Shown: positions 30,054 through 36,498, counted from the stretch's first letter. The stretch is DNA of 64,000 nt from Candidatus Rubrivivax defluviihabitans (GCA_016709385.1 JADJMW010000001.1:186001-250000); one strand, 5' to 3'. Numbers and translations are program-made. The notes: generated by a model not told the origin, from the letters alone.

Positions 30054-30174
30054 GTGCGGATCGATTTCGATCCAGCCAAAGACGCGAGCAACGTCGCCAA
30101 GCATCATTTTGCGTCGGGCCAGCCGACGCGAGGTCAAGCACTATGTCGAAAGCAGTGAAGAAGACGCCGATTGA
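30054..30174 (+). pseudogene. brnT: brnT toxin remnant with internal deletion
   Basis: The first 17 codons read VRIDFDPAKDASNVAKH, the normal N-terminus of BrnT ribonuclease toxins. From about 30103 a different frame reads ILRRASRREVKHYVESSEED, ending in TGA at 30172-30174; this is the normal BrnT C-terminus. The central ~50 codons with the catalytic residues are missing and the joint is out of frame. The 3' end overlaps brnA by 32 bp, as in intact operons. The toxin cannot be active. Confidence 0.85.
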
Positions 30175-30442
30175 GATGCCAACGGTCGCCGAGGATCGCA
30201 AGATCACTTCCGCCGCAATGGCTGACCCCGACGCGCAACCGCTGACCGTTGCGCAACTGAAAGCCATGATGCCCTTGCGCACGGTGCGTGGCCGTCCCAA
30301 GTCGGCGAACAGGAAGCTTCTCGTCTCGGTACGGTACAGCCCGGAGGTGCTGGCGTATTTCAGGTCGACGGGCGAAGGCTGGCAGTCGCGCATGGACAGC
30401 GTCTTGCGCCAGTACGTGCAAAAGCACTCGCGCGGGTCTTGA
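30143..30442 (+). CDS. brnA: BrnA antitoxin, toxin partner deleted
   Basis: 99-residue antitoxin of the BrnTA type II system. The C-terminal DNA-binding part reads LLVSVRYSPEVLAYFRSTGE then GWQSRMDSVLRQYVQKHS, a ribbon-helix-helix-like segment typical of BrnA. The N-terminus would wrap the BrnT toxin. The gene is complete and starts inside the brnT remnant, so it is an orphan antitoxin. It could still repress its promoter or neutralise a BrnT from elsewhere. Confidence 0.88.
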   Translation: MSKAVKKTPIEMPTVAEDRKITSAAMADPDAQPLTVAQLKAMMPLRTVRGRPKSANRKLLVSVRYSPEVLAYFRSTGEGWQSRMDSVLRQYVQKHSRGS

Positions 30443-30518
30443 ATGAGTGAGGAAGTCAATCGGTCGGCGATGAGCCTCCTTGGCGGCGCGCCGGTGGCGC
30501 GTGAGGAAACGCGTGTCT

Positions 30519-30536
30519 GGGGTCAGGACTTAAATG
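30519..30536 (+). repeat. Boundary motif copy 1
   Basis: GGGGTCAGGACTTAAATG, between brnA and the RHH/PIN module. It is followed by TAAAGGCCCC. One of four related 18-mers in 30.5-34.5 kb. The surrounding 274-bp gap (30443-30716) holds no recognisable gene. Confidence 0.7.
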
Positions 30537-30686
30537 TAAAGGCCCCGGGCGGGCGTGTGCATACGCCTCAGCACCACCCTGCACGTCAACGACTCGGTGA
30601 ACCGTGCAAGACGACGGCCGCGGCAGCCTCTTCGGCCCGCACCCGCATGGAGACGTGCCGGTGGTCGAGATTGCCGGTTTAACACA

Positions 30687-30704
30687 TTGGTGTCAAAGCA
30701 CCAA
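30687..30704. promoter_or_regulatory. Inverted repeat upstream of RHH/PIN operon
   Basis: TTGGTG-N6-CACCAA, perfect 6-bp arms, 12 bp before the antitoxin start. Likely autoregulatory operator for the ribbon-helix-helix antitoxin. Confidence 0.5.
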
Positions 30705-30716
30705 AGTGAGGCTGGT

Positions 30717-30956
30717 ATGAGCCGTCTGACCATCACCCTGTCCGAGGCACGCTACAAGGCATTGAAGGAGGCGGCCGTTCGTCGTGACAAGACCATCGGG
30801 CAGCTGATCGACGAAAGTCTGGACTTCTATGGCATCAAGTCGCGCGAAGACGCGCGTGAGTTGGTGCGTCGTGCGCGTGCACACAGCCAGCTTCCCGAGG
30901 CCGGGGCCCTTGCCGTGGCCCAGGACGAGGTCCGGGCGGTGCGGCGCGGGTCGTGA
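30717..30956 (+). CDS. Ribbon-helix-helix antitoxin of a PIN module
   Basis: 79-residue protein starting MSRLTITLSEARYKALKEAA, the beta-strand plus helix of an RHH DNA-binding domain, followed by RDKTIGQLIDESLDFYGI. The remainder is a charged tail (SREDARELVRRARAHSQLPE) of the type that occupies a PIN toxin active site. The stop overlaps the PIN gene start (GTGA). An inverted repeat lies just upstream. This module appears fully intact. Confidence 0.85.
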   Translation: MSRLTITLSEARYKALKEAAVRRDKTIGQLIDESLDFYGIKSREDARELVRRARAHSQLPEAGALAVAQDEVRAVRRGS

Positions 30957-31390
30957 GCCGCCAGGCCGTCGTTGTCGACACCAACGTCGTCGTCGCCGGT
31001 CTGCTGACCGGCAACGCCGCGTCGCCCGTGGCGCGCATCCTGGACGGCATGCTGGCTGCTGCGTTTCCCTTCGTCGTGTCCGAGGCCCTGCTGGCCGAAT
31101 ACCGCACCGTGCTCGTGCGGCCGGCCCTGCGCAAGCTGCACGGGCTGACGGTTGCCGAGGTGGAGGCGCTGCTCACCGACATCGCCCAGCACGCGATCGT
31201 GCCGGTGCCCATGGCCGTGCCCGTCGCGCCCGCCGCGCAGCCCGCGCCAGACCCGGGGGATCAAGGGCTCCGGGATCTGCTCGCGGCCAGGGCCGACCTG
31301 CTGCTCGCGACGGGCGACAAGGCCTTGCTGGCCGACCGCGGCATGCAACCGCGCGTGGTCACGCCGTTGTCCTTCGTCGAGGCAGGGTGA
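30953..31390 (+). CDS. PIN-domain toxin (putative endoribonuclease)
   Basis: 145-residue PIN nuclease of the COG1569-like group. Conserved acidic residues are visible: Asp9 in VVVDTNVVVAG, Glu in VVSEALLAEYRTVL, Asp in PDPGDQGLRDLLAARA and Asp in LLATGDKALL. These would coordinate Mg2+ or Mn2+ for RNA cleavage. It starts with GTG overlapping the antitoxin stop. It is one of only two TA modules here in which the toxin looks complete with its catalytic set. Confidence 0.85.
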   Translation: MSRQAVVVDTNVVVAGLLTGNAASPVARILDGMLAAAFPFVVSEALLAEYRTVLVRPALRKLHGLTVAEVEALLTDIAQHAIVPVPMAVPVAPAAQPAPDPGDQGLRDLLAARADLLLATGDKALLADRGMQPRVVTPLSFVEAG

Positions 31391-31420
31391 GTCTGTTCCC
31401 TCGGCGTGAATATCGACCAT

Positions 31421-31476
31421 GGGCGGACTCCTGGAATCCCGCCCCATGCCAACCAGACCATCCACCTGCTCCGAAG
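31421..31476 (+). pseudogene. Decayed fragment of the parE promoter and start
   Basis: 31421-31455 matches 30 of 35 bases of the segment around the truncated parE copy at 33489-33523. The ATG (31446) has the same 25-bp offset. Similarity continues more weakly (CCACCT, CCGAAGC) until it meets the end of the ParE-type toxin gene. No open frame survives. Confidence 0.6.
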
Positions 31477-31746
31477 CTACCTGTCCTCCCGGGTGTGCCA
31501 CAGACGCAGGACGTAGGCGACGTCTTCGCCCAGTTCGTAGCGCAATTCGTACTGACCAAGGATGACCCGCCGCACGTCGCGCGGCTCGAACTCGGCCAGC
31601 CGGAATCCGATTCTCGGGTTGTCGCGAAGGGCTCCTGCTCCTTTGGTGAGCGCCTGCACGACAGCCGCCGCGGCCCGCGGGTTGCTTTCAGCCAGGAAGG
31701 CATGCAGTCGGGCCAGGTCGCCGAGCGCCTTGCTCGTCCTCCTTAC
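31477..31746 (-). pseudogene. ParE/RelE-family toxin without a start codon
   Basis: 89 codons encode a full ParE-like toxin: RRTSKALGDLARLHAFLAES, ALRDNPRIGFRLAEFEP, RDVRRVILGQYELRYEL and the C-terminal VAYVLRLWHTREDR. At the place where relatives start (GTG overlapping the antitoxin stop as GTGA), this sequence has GTAA. The same G-to-A change leaves a stop for the antitoxin (TAA) but turns the toxin start into GTA. No ATG, GTG or TTG occurs in frame between there and the conserved core, although an AGGAGG lies just inside. The toxin is probably not made, or made very poorly. Confidence 0.75.
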
Positions 31747-32018
31747 GCGCTCGGTGGAATCGGCTTCGGATGCTCGGTCGAGAGGCTCTGCGCCCAGGCG
31801 TCGACCTCGGCCTGGTCCACCGTGCGGCCTGCATCCACGTCGGCCAGCGCCTCGAGCGTCAGCCTCTGGCGCTCCTCTTCCTGATGCACCCATGCAGCAA
31901 GAGCCTGCTTGACGACCCAGCCCCGTGAACGGTCGAGCCGTGCGGCGATGTGGTCCACCTGGATGGCCAGCTGGGCGGGGACGTGGGCAGTGAGAACGCG
32001 GGTGTCGGGTGCCGGCAT
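31743..32018 (-). CDS. CopG/RHH antitoxin paired with the ParE-type toxin
   Basis: 91-residue antitoxin. The N-terminus VLTAHVPAQLAIQVDHIAAR and LDRSRGWVVKQALAAWVHQE form a ribbon-helix-helix DNA-binding domain. The C-terminal acidic tail (LADVDAGRTVDQAEVDAWAQ) is the usual toxin-binding part. The gene is intact, ends with TAA and would immediately precede the toxin on the minus strand. Confidence 0.85.
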   Translation of the reverse strand: MPAPDTRVLTAHVPAQLAIQVDHIAARLDRSRGWVVKQALAAWVHQEEERQRLTLEALADVDAGRTVDQAEVDAWAQSLSTEHPKPIPPSA

Positions 32019-32097
32019 GTCAGTCCTTCCTCGGGTTAATCACTCCTCATCGCTCTCAATCTTGGCACAGCGAGCGCGTGCTGCCAAGCGCGGCTTC

Positions 32098-32115
32098 GGG
32101 GTCGGGTCCTAAATG
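32098..32115 (+). repeat. Boundary motif copy 2
   Basis: GGGGTCGGGTCCTAAATG, followed by TAAAG as in copy 1. It lies upstream of the ParE-type module and before the ghost parE fragment. The 363-bp stretch 32019-32381 contains only motifs 2 and 3, the ghost fragment and an operator-like repeat. Confidence 0.7.
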
Positions 32116-32150
32116 TAAAGACACGCAGCTCAGGCGGTCACGCACCTCAG

Positions 32151-32168
32151 GGGGTCTGGTCTTAAGTG
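32151..32168 (+). repeat. Boundary motif copy 3
   Basis: GGGGTCTGGTCTTAAGTG, 53 bp after copy 2 in the same orientation. Confidence 0.65.
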
Positions 32169-32223
32169 TGGGGGCCTGGAGCCGCGGTCCTTCGTCGAGT
32201 CAGGGTGAGTGCGTGGTGTTTCA

Positions 32224-32340
32224 CTGGCCTCGCCGGAGGAAGCGCGGTTGACGCGCTGACCGTGGCCAAGGCCGCCGGCGGCCAGATTGGCCGTGCCCGG
32301 CGGGGGTGGGCCCGATGTCAAACAATTCGACAGCGCCGAG
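32224..32340 (+). pseudogene. Internal parE fragment (ghost)
   Basis: Corresponds to codons ~145-183 of the working parE (34936-35052). The fragment reads LAGGSAVDALTVAKA where ParE has FAGGDVVDPLTLVKV. After a frame change it retains GGCCCGATGTCAAA and TTCGACAG-C-GCCGA, matching 35021-35034 and the following bases. It is not translatable as ParE. Confidence 0.6.
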
Positions 32341-32360
32341 TCGACTGGACGCGCCTTGGA

Positions 32361-32382
32361 TGTATTGCTATGGTGCAATACA
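32361..32382. promoter_or_regulatory. Inverted repeat overlapping the tumE start
   Basis: TGTATTGC-N6-GCAATACA, perfect 8-bp arms. Its right arm runs into the ATG at 32382. A DNA-binding antitoxin bound here would block both transcription and initiation, fitting TumA autoregulation (inference). Confidence 0.55.
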
Positions 32383-32667
32383 TGAAAGCGATGCTGTTGG
32401 CACGCTCCAAGGAAGTCCGGGACGACGGTTCCATCGTCGAAGTGGTCATCTGGGAGCTTCCCGCGCCGTTGTCGCCAAGCGTCCACAGCTACAAGTACCG
32501 ACTCTTCTACGGTACGCCCGCCGAGGAGCGGGTCCGGTACGACAACGAGCGGGGCAAGGGTGATCATCGGCACTGCCGTGGCAAGGAAGAAGGCTACGCC
32601 TTTTGTCACCCTCGATCGACTGCTCGACGACTTCGAAAACGACCTACGAGACTGGAGCACGACATGA
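32382..32667 (+). pseudogene. TumE-like toxin with a +1 frameshift
   Basis: The start MKAMLLARSKEV, then VEVVIWELPAPL, HSYKYRLFYG and RYDNERGKGDHRH is that of TumE/DUF6516 toxins. At GCC-TTTT-GTC (about 32599-32604) one extra T shifts the frame. Removing it restores AFVTLDRLLDDFENDLRDW, ending at TGA 32665-32667, which overlaps the tumA ATG as ATGA. As it stands the frame reads through into tumA, giving a possible 211-residue fusion. The restored stop in perfect coupling position shows which frame is ancestral. Confidence 0.8.
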
Positions 32668-33017
32668 AAGCCATCATCGAAGTTGCGAAGGCGGGCTCGG
32701 CGGTACGCGCAGCGCGGCAGCAACTGGCAGCCTCGCGCGGGGGCGAGGCGGTTGACTTTCGCCTGAGCTTCGAATCGGCAAGATCGCTCTTCGCCGATCT
32801 GACGCCGGCGCGTGTCGACCTGCTGGATACCCTTCGCCGAGTGGGTCCCTGCAGCGTGTACGCCCTGTCCAAGGCCGCCGGGCGCAACTACTCCAACGTG
32901 CACACCGACGTCGCGCGTCTGGAGGTGCTCGGACTGGTCGAGCGAACCGACGAAGGTTCGGTCTCGGTTCCGTACGAAGCGGTCGAAATCCTCGTGCCGC
33001 TCGCCCAGGCGGCATAG
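32664..33017 (+). CDS. TumA-like antitoxin with winged HTH
   Basis: 117-residue DNA-binding protein of the group annotated as HVO_A0114-like or TumA. Winged helix-turn-helix features: FADLTPARVDLLDTLRRVGP, SVYALSKAAGRNYSNVHTDV and ARLEVLGLVERTDEG. It would bind and neutralise TumE and repress the operon through the upstream 8-6-8 inverted repeat. The gene itself is intact. Because of the tumE frameshift, translation from the tumE start would run straight into it in frame. Confidence 0.8.
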   Translation: MKAIIEVAKAGSAVRAARQQLAASRGGEAVDFRLSFESARSLFADLTPARVDLLDTLRRVGPCSVYALSKAAGRNYSNVHTDVARLEVLGLVERTDEGSVSVPYEAVEILVPLAQAA

Positions 33018-33031
33018 GGCACCCTGTGGCG

Positions 33032-33190
33032 TCAGTCGACGACCACGACGCCTGTGCCGGGTTCGGAAAGCGCCGCCTCGATGGCATCGGCGGCGGCCAG
33101 CATTGCACCCGGAACGCGATCGTTGCTCACATTGCCCAAGGCCAGGTGCACCAGCCGGCGCGAGAGGTTCTCCTCGAGGAGCACTTTCAC
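33032..33190 (-). pseudogene. DUF5615 PIN-like toxin remnant with internal deletion
   Basis: 52 codons begin VKVLLEENLSRRLVHL, the N-terminus of DUF5615 PIN-like proteins. They jump directly to ALGNVSNDRVPGAMLAAADA and IEAALSEPGTGVVVVD, the C-terminus. About 50-60 central residues are gone, including the region with further acidic active-site residues, although the frame is kept. The GTG start overlaps the DUF433 stop (GTGA). Inactive as a nuclease, but the short peptide could still be translated. Confidence 0.8.
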
Positions 33191-33420
33191 GCAACTGTGG
33201 AGATGCGCACCTCGTGGGACTCGCGCTCGGCGGCGTAGGACAGGCAAGCCTGAACGTCGGCCTGGGTCAATTCCGGGTACTCGGCCAGGATCGCGCCGAC
33301 CGTCATGCCCTGCGCCAGCCAGCCCAGCACATCGCCCACGCTGATACGCAAGTCGCGGATGCAGGGCCGCCCGCCGCGCCGCTGCGGGTTGACCGAAATG
33401 AGGGGATGCGTCGTTTGCAC
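33187..33420 (-). CDS. DUF433 family antitoxin
   Basis: 77-residue protein. The DUF433 signature is complete: PLISVNPQRRGGRPCIRDLR, ISVGDVLGWLAQGMT and ILAEYPELTQADVQACLSYAAE. DUF433 proteins are HTH-like antitoxins commonly paired with DUF5615 PIN-like toxins, the arrangement seen here. It precedes the deleted toxin on the minus strand with a 4-bp overlap. Intact, so another antitoxin without a working partner. Confidence 0.85.
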   Translation of the reverse strand: MQTTHPLISVNPQRRGGRPCIRDLRISVGDVLGWLAQGMTVGAILAEYPELTQADVQACLSYAAERESHEVRISTVA

Positions 33421-33488
33421 GGGTTCATTCTGCCACTGGCGGCCCTGCGGGTGCAGCTGTACAGGCTTCCGACACGAGCATGGGCCCA

Positions 33489-33830
33489 GGGCGGAATCCT
33501 AGAATCCCAGCCCATGCCCACCAAGCAAGCCACCTACGCCGAAGCCTCCATCCGCGTGCTCAAGGGCCTGGAGCCCGTCAAGCAGCGGCCGGGCATGTAC
33601 ACCCGCACCGACAACCCGCTGCACGTGGTGCAGGAGGTGCTGGACAACGCCGCCGACGAGGCGCTGGCGGGGGTCTGCAAGCGCATCGACGTCACCCTGC
33701 ACGCCGACGGCGCGGTGAGCGTGGAAGACGACGGCCGCGGCATTCCCTTCGGCCTGCACCCGGAAGAAGGCGTGCCGGTGGTCGAGATCGTGTTCACCCG
33801 GCTGCACGCCGGCGGCAAGTTCGACAAGGG
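33489..33830 (+). pseudogene. Truncated second copy of the parE promoter and 5' end
   Basis: The ATG at 33514 opens 106 codons of ParE, ending in GGKFDKG. Each position aligns without gaps to the working gene 990 bp downstream. There are 13 differences in 317 bp, 12 of them synonymous; the only residue change is Ala67 versus Ser67. After 33830 the sequence is unrelated and the frame ends at 34053 with no ParE similarity. The TAGAAT hexamer 8 bp before the ATG is also conserved. A product would be half an ATPase domain. Confidence 0.9.
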
Positions 33831-33931
33831 GGCGACGTGGCCGACGCGCCTACACCGGCGAAGGCGCGATCCTGCGCGAGAACCATGTCAACCAGATCCG
33901 CACGAAGGCCCGCCTCCGATACAGTGGTGCG

Positions 33932-34171
33932 ATGGCGCCAACGATTGTTCGCGACGGTCAGTTCAGGTTGTTCTTCTTTTCCCGCGAGGAGAAGCGCATC
34001 CATGTGCATGTGGCGCATCCGGACGGCGAGGCCAAATTCTGGCTCATGCCTGAGGTGACCCTGGCAGTGAATATGGGTTTGTCACCTCTGCAGTTGCGGC
34101 AAGCGCAGGCCGTCGTCGATGCGCATTTCACGGAGATCGAGGATGCCTGGCGCCGCCACTTTGGAAGCTGA
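33932..34171 (+). CDS. DUF4160 family protein
   Basis: 79-residue protein with the DUF4160 pattern: TIVRDGQFRLFFFSREEKRI, HVHVAHPDGEAKFWLMPE and a C-terminal QAQAVVDAHFTEIEDAWRRH. The family is often encoded directly before a DUF2442 gene, as here with a 29-bp overlap, and the pair is suspected to be a toxin-antitoxin-like module. It lies between the truncated and the complete parE copies. The 100 bp before it carry an unassigned fragment. Confidence 0.8.
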   Translation: MAPTIVRDGQFRLFFFSREEKRIHVHVAHPDGEAKFWLMPEVTLAVNMGLSPLQLRQAQAVVDAHFTEIEDAWRRHFGS

Positions 34172-34400
34172 AGTCACCCACATTTCGGCCAACGGATTCT
34201 GGGTGCTCCTGGGCGACGAAGAGTTGCCGGTGCCGTTCTCGGAATTCCCTTGGTTCAGAACTGCGACGGTCGTGCAGATCGCGACGCTCGAGCGTCCCAC
34301 CGTGAACCATCTCTACTGGCCCTTGCTGGATATCGATCTGGCGGTCGACTCGCTTCGCGACCCCAAGGCGTTCCCGCTCGTCTCCAAGGCGACGGGCTGA
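34143..34400 (+). CDS. DUF2442 family protein
   Basis: 85-residue protein with the family features ISANGFWVLLGDEELPVPFS, FPWFRTATVVQIATLERP, NHLYWPLLDIDLAVDSLRDP. This is the usual partner of DUF4160; DUF2442 is thought to be the antitoxin-like, DNA-interacting member. The start is taken as ATG 34143, overlapping the DUF4160 gene. An in-frame ATG at 34119 would add eight residues. Function not established. Confidence 0.78.
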   Translation: MPGAATLEAEVTHISANGFWVLLGDEELPVPFSEFPWFRTATVVQIATLERPTVNHLYWPLLDIDLAVDSLRDPKAFPLVSKATG

Positions 34401-34450
34401 CTGACTCCGACGGGCAGCAAGCCGTTCCCCAGGGGCGGGGTCGCAGGGGC

Positions 34451-34468
34451 GGGGTCGGGTCTTAAATG
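34451..34468 (+). repeat. Boundary motif copy 4
   Basis: GGGGTCGGGTCTTAAATG. It ends 21 bp before the TAGAAT element of the working parE, exactly where homology to the truncated parE copy begins. Confidence 0.7.
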
Positions 34469-34489
34469 CGTGCGCAAAGGACGGAAACC

Positions 34490-34495
34490 TAGAAT
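34490..34495 (+). promoter_or_regulatory. Probable -10 element of parE, leaderless layout
   Basis: TAGAAT, 8 bp before the ATG, with no Shine-Dalgarno sequence. It is conserved at identical spacing in the truncated copy (33500-33505) and changed to TGGAAT in the oldest fragment. Confidence 0.45.
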
Positions 34496-34503
34496 CCCCG
34501 TCC

Positions 34504-36498
34504 ATGCCAACCAAGCAAGCCACCTACGCCGAAGCCTCCATCCGTGTCCTCAAGGGCCTGGAGCCCGTCAAGCAGCGCCCGGGCATGTATACGCGCACCG
34601 ACAACCCGCTGCACGTGGTGCAGGAGGTGCTGGACAACGCCGCCGACGAGGCCTTGGCGGGCGTCTGCAAGCGCATCGACGTCACCCTGCACGCCGACGG
34701 CTCGGTGAGCGTGGAAGACGACGGCCGCGGCATCCCCTTCGGCCTGCACCCGGAGGAAGGCGTGCCGGTGGTCGAGATCGTCTTCACCCGGCTGCACGCC
34801 GGCGGCAAGTTCGACAAGGGCTCCAGCGGCGCCTACAGCTTTTCGGGCGGGCTGCACGGCGTGGGGGTCAGCGTGACGAATGCGCTGGCGAAGCGGCTCG
34901 AGGTGACCGTTTGGCGCGAAGGGCAGCAGGCAACGCTCGCCTTTGCGGGGGGCGACGTCGTCGATCCTCTGACGCTGGTCAAGGTCGGTGACCGCCGGCA
35001 CGGCACCCGGGTGCGCGTCTGGCCCGATGTCAAATATTTCGACAGTGCCGAACTGCCGCGAGCCGACCTCGTTCACCTGCTGCGCAGCAAGGCCGTGCTG
35101 ATGCCCGGCGTGACCGTGACGCTCGCAGTGGAAAAGCCCGGCGCCAGGGACGCCGAGACCACCACCTGGCTGTACCAGGGCGGCCTGCGCGACTATCTGA
35201 TGCAAAGCCTGGTGGCCGACCCCTTGATTCCGCTCTTCGAAGGCGAGCAGCATGCCACGGCGCAGGAAACCGAGAATTTTGCCGAAGGCGAGGGCGCCAG
35301 CTGGTGCGTGGCCTTCACCGACGAGGGCAGCACGCTGCGCGAGAGCTATGTCAACCTGATTCCCACGGTGGCCGGCGGCACGCATGAATCGGGGCTGAAG
35401 GACGGCCTGTTCGCGGCGGTGAAGGGCTTCATCGACCTGCACGGCCTGCTGCCCAAGGGCGTGAAGCTGATGCCCGACGACGTCTTCTCGCGCGCCAGCT
35501 TCGTGCTGTCGGCCAAGGTGCTCGACCCGCAGTTCCAGGGCCAGATCAAGGAACGGCTGAATTCGCGCGATTCGCTGCGGCTGGTTTCGGGCTATGTGCG
35601 CCCGGCGCTGGAACTGTGGCTGAACCAGCACGTGGAGTACGGCAGGAAGCTGGCCGAGTTGGTCATCCGCCAGGCGCAGACGCGCCAGCGCGCATCGCAA
35701 AAGGTGGAAAAGCGCAAGGGCTCGGGTGTGGCCGTGCTGCCGGGCAAGCTGACCGACTGCGAGAGCCGCGACCTGCTGTTCAACGAGGTCTTTCTGGTCG
35801 AGGGCGACTCGGCCGGCGGCAGCGCCAAGATGGGCCGCAACAAGGAAACCCAGGCCGTGCTGCCGCTGCGCGGCAAGGTGCTGAATACCTGGGAGGTCGA
35901 GCGCGACCTGCTGTTTCGCAATACCGAGATCCACGACATTGCCGTGGCCGTGGGCGTGGACCCGCACGGCCCGGCCGACGAACCCGATTTCAGCGGCTTG
36001 CGCTACGGCAAGATCTGCATCCTTTCCGACGCCGACGTCGACGGCTCGCACATCCAGGTGCTGCTGCTCACGCTTTTCTTCCGCCACTTTCCCCGGCTCG
36101 TCGAGCGCGGGCATGTCTTCATCGCGCGGCCGCCGCTGTTCCGCATCGACGCGCCGGCGCGCGGCAAGCGGCCGCAGGCCAAGATCTATGCGCTGGACGA
36201 GGGCGAACTCGAAGCCGCGCTGGACAAGCTGCGCAAGGAAGGCGCGAAGGAGGGCAGCTGGACGATCAGCCGCTTCAAGGGCCTGGGCGAGATGAACGCC
36301 GAGCAGTTGTGGGACACCACGCTCAACCCCGAGACGCGGCGGCTGCTGCCGGTGAGCTGGCTGGCGACCGGCGCCAACGGGGAGGCTGGCTTCGACGCCA
36401 CGGCGGCGTTGCTGACCAAGCTCATGGGCAAGGGCGAGGCGGCGTCGCGGCGCGAGCTGATGGAACTGCACGGCGACGCGGTCGAGGTCGATGTCTGA
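34504..36498 (+). CDS. parE: DNA topoisomerase IV subunit B
   Basis: ATPase subunit of topoisomerase IV, which decatenates replicated chromosomes; 664 residues. The GHKL ATPase motifs are EVLDNAADEALAG, EDDGRGIPFG and GGLHGVGVSVTNAL. The transducer domain follows, then the TOPRIM motifs LVEGDSAGGSAKMGR and DADVDGSHIQ. The C-terminus RFKGLGEMNAEQLWDTT is standard. It overlaps the GNAT gene by 8 bp, and parC lies 1.3 kb downstream. Its 5' end and promoter exist in two more partial copies upstream, separated by small gene modules. Confidence 0.97.
   Translation: MPTKQATYAEASIRVLKGLEPVKQRPGMYTRTDNPLHVVQEVLDNAADEALAGVCKRIDVTLHADGSVSVEDDGRGIPFGLHPEEGVPVVEIVFTRLHAGGKFDKGSSGAYSFSGGLHGVGVSVTNALAKRLEVTVWREGQQATLAFAGGDVVDPLTLVKVGDRRHGTRVRVWPDVKYFDSAELPRADLVHLLRSKAVLMPGVTVTLAVEKPGARDAETTTWLYQGGLRDYLMQSLVADPLIPLFEGEQHATAQETENFAEGEGASWCVAFTDEGSTLRESYVNLIPTVAGGTHESGLKDGLFAAVKGFIDLHGLLPKGVKLMPDDVFSRASFVLSAKVLDPQFQGQIKERLNSRDSLRLVSGYVRPALELWLNQHVEYGRKLAELVIRQAQTRQRASQKVEKRKGSGVAVLPGKLTDCESRDLLFNEVFLVEGDSAGGSAKMGRNKETQAVLPLRGKVLNTWEVERDLLFRNTEIHDIAVAVGVDPHGPADEPDFSGLRYGKICILSDADVDGSHIQVLLLTLFFRHFPRLVERGHVFIARPPLFRIDAPARGKRPQAKIYALDEGELEAALDKLRKEGAKEGSWTISRFKGLGEMNAEQLWDTTLNPETRRLLPVSWLATGANGEAGFDATAALLTKLMGKGEAASRRELMELHGDAVEVDV

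Noticed and set aside
30541..30686. Possible gene remnant between motif copy 1 and the RHH antitoxin, on either strand.
   Set aside because: Neither strand gives a recognisable protein segment; left unannotated.
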